Assembly: GCA_900314655.1 (NCBI GenBank) | Contig: OMWC01000001.1 | Span: 124,001 to 188,000, forward strand | DNA: 64,000 bases | Direction of reading: 5' to 3' | DNA from: an uncultured Prevotellaceae bacterium | Lineage (GTDB): Bacteria; Bacteroidota; Bacteroidia; Bacteroidales; Bacteroidaceae | Part shown: positions 62,345 through 64,000 of the stretch, piece after piece | Layout: each line of letters opens with the position of its first letter | How positions within the stretch are numbered: position 1 is the first letter of the stretch | Notes under the pieces: generated by a model | What the model was told of the DNA's origin: nothing | The model's database searches: none | What the model saw: only the letters and a program-made list of their open reading frames with translations | Position numbers and translations under genes: made by a program

Positions 62345-63589
62345 CTATTTCTTTCCTTGCCAGTGCTTCATCAGCAGACGTGCGTGTTCCTCGGGTGTCA
62401 CTTTGATGTATTTGAGGAAGGCAGCTTCGGTCTTGTGCCCCGTGATGTGCATGATACTGATTGAGGGGAAGCCGGACTTGTAAAGGTTAGTGGCAAATGA
62501 CCTTCGCCCTGTGTGGGATGATATAAGTTGCCATTTCTCATATTTGGTCGTAATCTTCTTGCCACCCTTCGTGATAGACTTCAGCACACTTTCACGAATC
62601 CTTGCAGCCTTGCATACTTCTTTGATATGGTCGTTAAACTTCTGGTTGCTGATGGTAAGGGGGATTCCTCCGTACCTGTTCCAAATCTCACGGAATACCG
62701 GGTGGATGGGGATTGTCACGTAGTTGTTCGTCTTCTGCTGCTGAATGACGATGAGATCACCTTGAATATGCTCGGGGCGCAGACGGATGATGTCGGAGAA
62801 ACGTAATCCCGTCCAGCACTCCAGAAGGAAAAGGTCTCTGATTTCAGCAAGTCGGGGGTGACGTGAAAGGTTGCATCTGCGTATTCTTTCCAGTTCGTTC
62901 TCGTCAAGTGCAACAGCCTCGGTGTCCTCGGTGACGTGACGGAAGCCCTGCCAACGGGTGTTGTCCGTAAGTTCGCGCTCCACCGCCTCACGTAGCAGGG
63001 CTTTGATGGATATAATCTTATGGGCTATGGTGTTCGTAGCAAGGTTTAGGCTTTGTAAATAGCCGACGAATGATTGCAGGGTCGCTTTGTCGATGTCGGG
63101 GAAATTGAGCGTCCGACCGATAGTCTTTTCATACTGCTGGAGATATTCAAAGGTACGGGCATACTCGCGTTTTGTCTTATAGGTAACTGTCTGTCCTCCC
63201 CGCCGTCCGTTCATGCGGGTGTCGCACTCGTCGATGTACTGGGTGAAGAACTCATGCAGGGTTGTCGCCCTTCCCGCACCTTTACCGAAATGACGGTCAA
63301 GCACTTCTTTCAGCCTGTCCTTCGTGACAGTCCGACCCTCCCTCGCTGAATCGGCAATGAACGTGTCGAGTTTTGACGATATGGCGACGATCGCAGCGTT
63401 CACCTCATCGGCATAGGGGCAATATTTGGAGTTCTTTACTTTCTGCTTGTCCGCATCCCAGAAGATTGGCTCAACCTTCAGCGGGGTGGCGTACATCAGT
63501 TTGTCATTCCTGCCGAAGCGGAATGTTACGCTGATGGTCTGCGGAGAATCCTCGTCCATCCGCCTGACCGTAAATTTTACGTTTGCCAT
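62345..63589 (-). CDS. int: Tyrosine recombinase (integrase)
   Basis: 414 residues. N-terminal arm-binding domain, a core-binding domain (TYKTKREYARTFEYLQQYEK), and the catalytic set R263 (GLRFSDIIRL), H359-x2-R362 (SSHTGRRSF), H385 (ITGHKTEAAF) and nucleophile Y394 (FLKYIKV). It lies at the right end of the element, next to attR, and should carry out integration at tRNA-Pro. Promoter TATCTTTGCA at 63616-63625 (minus). Confidence 0.95.
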   Translation of the reverse strand: MANVKFTVRRMDEDSPQTISVTFRFGRNDKLMYATPLKVEPIFWDADKQKVKNSKYCPYADEVNAAIVAISSKLDTFIADSAREGRTVTKDRLKEVLDRHFGKGAGRATTLHEFFTQYIDECDTRMNGRRGGQTVTYKTKREYARTFEYLQQYEKTIGRTLNFPDIDKATLQSFVGYLQSLNLATNTIAHKIISIKALLREAVERELTDNTRWQGFRHVTEDTEAVALDENELERIRRCNLSRHPRLAEIRDLFLLECWTGLRFSDIIRLRPEHIQGDLIVIQQQKTNNYVTIPIHPVFREIWNRYGGIPLTISNQKFNDHIKEVCKAARIRESVLKSITKGGKKITTKYEKWQLISSHTGRRSFATNLYKSGFPSISIMHITGHKTEAAFLKYIKVTPEEHARLLMKHWQGKK

Positions 63590-63615
63590 GTTCTTTCTTT
63601 TCTAAGGGTTTCAAC

Positions 63616-63625
63616 TGCAAAGATA
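63616..63625 (-). promoter_or_regulatory. Promoter of int
   Basis: TATCTTTGCA on the minus strand, about 26 bases before the start codon. Confidence 0.65.
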
Positions 63626-63637
63626 CAAATCTTTTCC

Positions 63638-63663
63638 GTGTTCCGTTTTTGTTCCGCTAAATC
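63638..63663. repeat. 26-bp direct repeat, right copy
   Basis: Identical to 48117-48142, probably the integrase arm site near attR. Confidence 0.8.
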
Positions 63664-63698
63664 TTTATTTTTAGTATGTTTTATTTAACTTTTATTCG

Positions 63699-63708
63699 TA
63701 CCTTTGTA
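63699..63708 (+). promoter_or_regulatory. Outward promoter-like site before attR
   Basis: TACCTTTGTA on the plus strand. A transcript would read through attR and end at the hairpin after it. Confidence 0.5.
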
Positions 63709-63779
63709 TCGGCTTAACATTAGTAAACACCCATAAACAAAGGGTTTTGGAATGTTAATAGCAAAATAGCGAAAAATTC

Positions 63780-63802
63780 CGTTCGAGTCGCCTCATCCCG
63801 AC
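63780..63802. repeat. attR, 23-bp core
   Basis: Identical to the tRNA 3' end at 48048-48070; it continues CA, completing the CCA that the tRNA at the left side lacks. Confidence 0.9.
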
Positions 63803-63805
63803 CAA

Positions 63806-63842
63806 GCGAAAAGAAGGACAGCGTTGTCCTTCTTTTCGTTTA
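63806..63842 (+). terminator. Terminator after attR
   Basis: Stem GCGAAAAGAAGGACA / TGTCCTTCTTTTCG; probably an old tRNA terminator. Confidence 0.8.
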
Positions 63843-63870
63843 TATAGCTACGTAGTGTTCTGAGCCAAAT

Positions 63871-63888
63871 GTCGCCTCATCCCGACCA
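63871..63888. repeat. Third, partial copy of the tRNA end
   Basis: GTCGCCTCATCCCGACCA matches the tRNA end plus CCA; the bases before it do not. A second terminator hairpin (AAAAGGCAACCGG / CTGGTTGCCTTTT, 63893-63929) follows. Confidence 0.8.
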
Positions 63889-64000
63889 GCAGAAAAGGCA
63901 ACCGGAAGAATTATCTGGTTGCCTTTTCTTGTTGTGTAGAAATTGTGCAAACGCGTATGTACACTTCGACTGATGGTGAATCGAAGCCTGTAGCCTGTTT
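63889..64000. other. Right flank
   Basis: The terminator at 63893-63929, then about 70 bases to the window edge with no gene seen. Confidence 0.6.

Larger units (their letters stand above)
48048..63802. mobile_element. Integrated element at tRNA-Pro(CGG), phage-satellite-like
   Basis: About 15.7 kb between 23-bp identical repeats at the tRNA 3' end (48048-48070) and 63780-63802. Right end: tyrosine recombinase. Contents: XRE regulators, HTH proteins, ATPase, primase, RusA, toxin-antitoxin, ParB-like and small-terminase-like genes, plus an amidoligase cargo pair. No capsid, tail, portal, large terminase, lysis, relaxase or type IV secretion gene is seen. Confidence 0.85.

Noticed and set aside
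48048..63802. Conjugative or mobilizable element
   Set aside because: No relaxase, coupling protein, transfer gene or clear oriT is visible.
1..64000. CRISPR array or rRNA operon
   Set aside because: No regular repeat-spacer array and no rRNA sequence found; the short tandem repeats at 33060-33140, 45479-45527 and 25552-25608 do not fit CRISPR spacing.

Overview
The window reads as a Bacteroidota chromosome, most likely Prevotellaceae (Prevotella/Segatella type). Supporting signs are Bacteroidota promoters of the TAnnTTTGC type in front of many genes, a serine palmitoyltransferase gene for sphingolipids, an RprX/RprY two-component pair, a Rho factor with a long disordered insert, an EF-G paralogue, and MetA of the acetyl-CoA type. 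Bases 1 to about 48,070 are host backbone, about 48,048 to 63,802 are an integrated mobile element, and the last 200 bases are backbone again.

Backbone, left part (1-23 kb): the end of an ABC-F ATPase; an M13 peptidase; metA with a U32-family gene and a membrane lipoprotein behind it; a protoporphyrinogen oxidase gene and a TonB receptor gene that both lack their middle parts; lactate permease and hemW on the minus strand; an EF-G2 paralogue; a TIR-domain protein with an export signal; rprX-rprY; the rpsF-rpsR-rplI operon; trmN6; and a lipid kinase divergent from serine palmitoyltransferase. A tRNA-Pro(TGG) follows.

The 23.2-28.9 kb stretch is the most unusual part of the backbone. Four minus-strand transcription units share an upstream element of three 8-bp boxes (TTGCGACA, then 11 bases, TYGCGACA, then 24 bases, TGTCGYRA). 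The element sits 51-52 bases from a TAnCTTTGCA promoter in every case. Two of the units are short, look non-coding and end in a strong terminator: a pair of related candidate small RNAs. The other two drive exported proteins (one with a class A acid phosphatase behind it, one DUF4468-like). This looks like a small undescribed regulon.

Backbone, right part (29-48 kb): rho, an ABC-F gene, engB, recR with a four-gene chain behind it (membrane protein, glycosyltransferase, acetyltransferase), two identical tRNA-Asp genes, ispE, a short-chain dehydrogenase, a nested inverted-repeat region of about 565 bases, a MNT/HEPN toxin-antitoxin pair, an acyl-CoA ligase, prfB (no programmed frameshift), a CYTH protein, two tandem SLC6-type sodium symporters, a helix-hairpin-helix protein and tRNA-Pro(CGG).

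The mobile element is inserted in the 3' end of tRNA-Pro(CGG) and is bounded by 23-bp identical att sites. A tyrosine recombinase lies at the right end. The interior carries XRE regulators with an operator-rich divergent region, a RecA/RepA-like ATPase, a CHC2 primase separated from it by a repeat-rich candidate origin, a RusA resolvase, a HigB/HigA-like pair, an ASCH protein, a PAPS-reductase-like PP-loop protein, a ParB-like protein, a small-terminase-like protein and many small unknown genes. No capsid, tail, portal, large terminase or relaxase gene is visible, so the element resembles a phage satellite of PICI type. On the left arm, in minus orientation, is an amidoligase plus class II glutamine amidotransferase pair that looks like cargo. 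A third partial copy of the tRNA end beyond attR suggests an earlier integration at the same tRNA.
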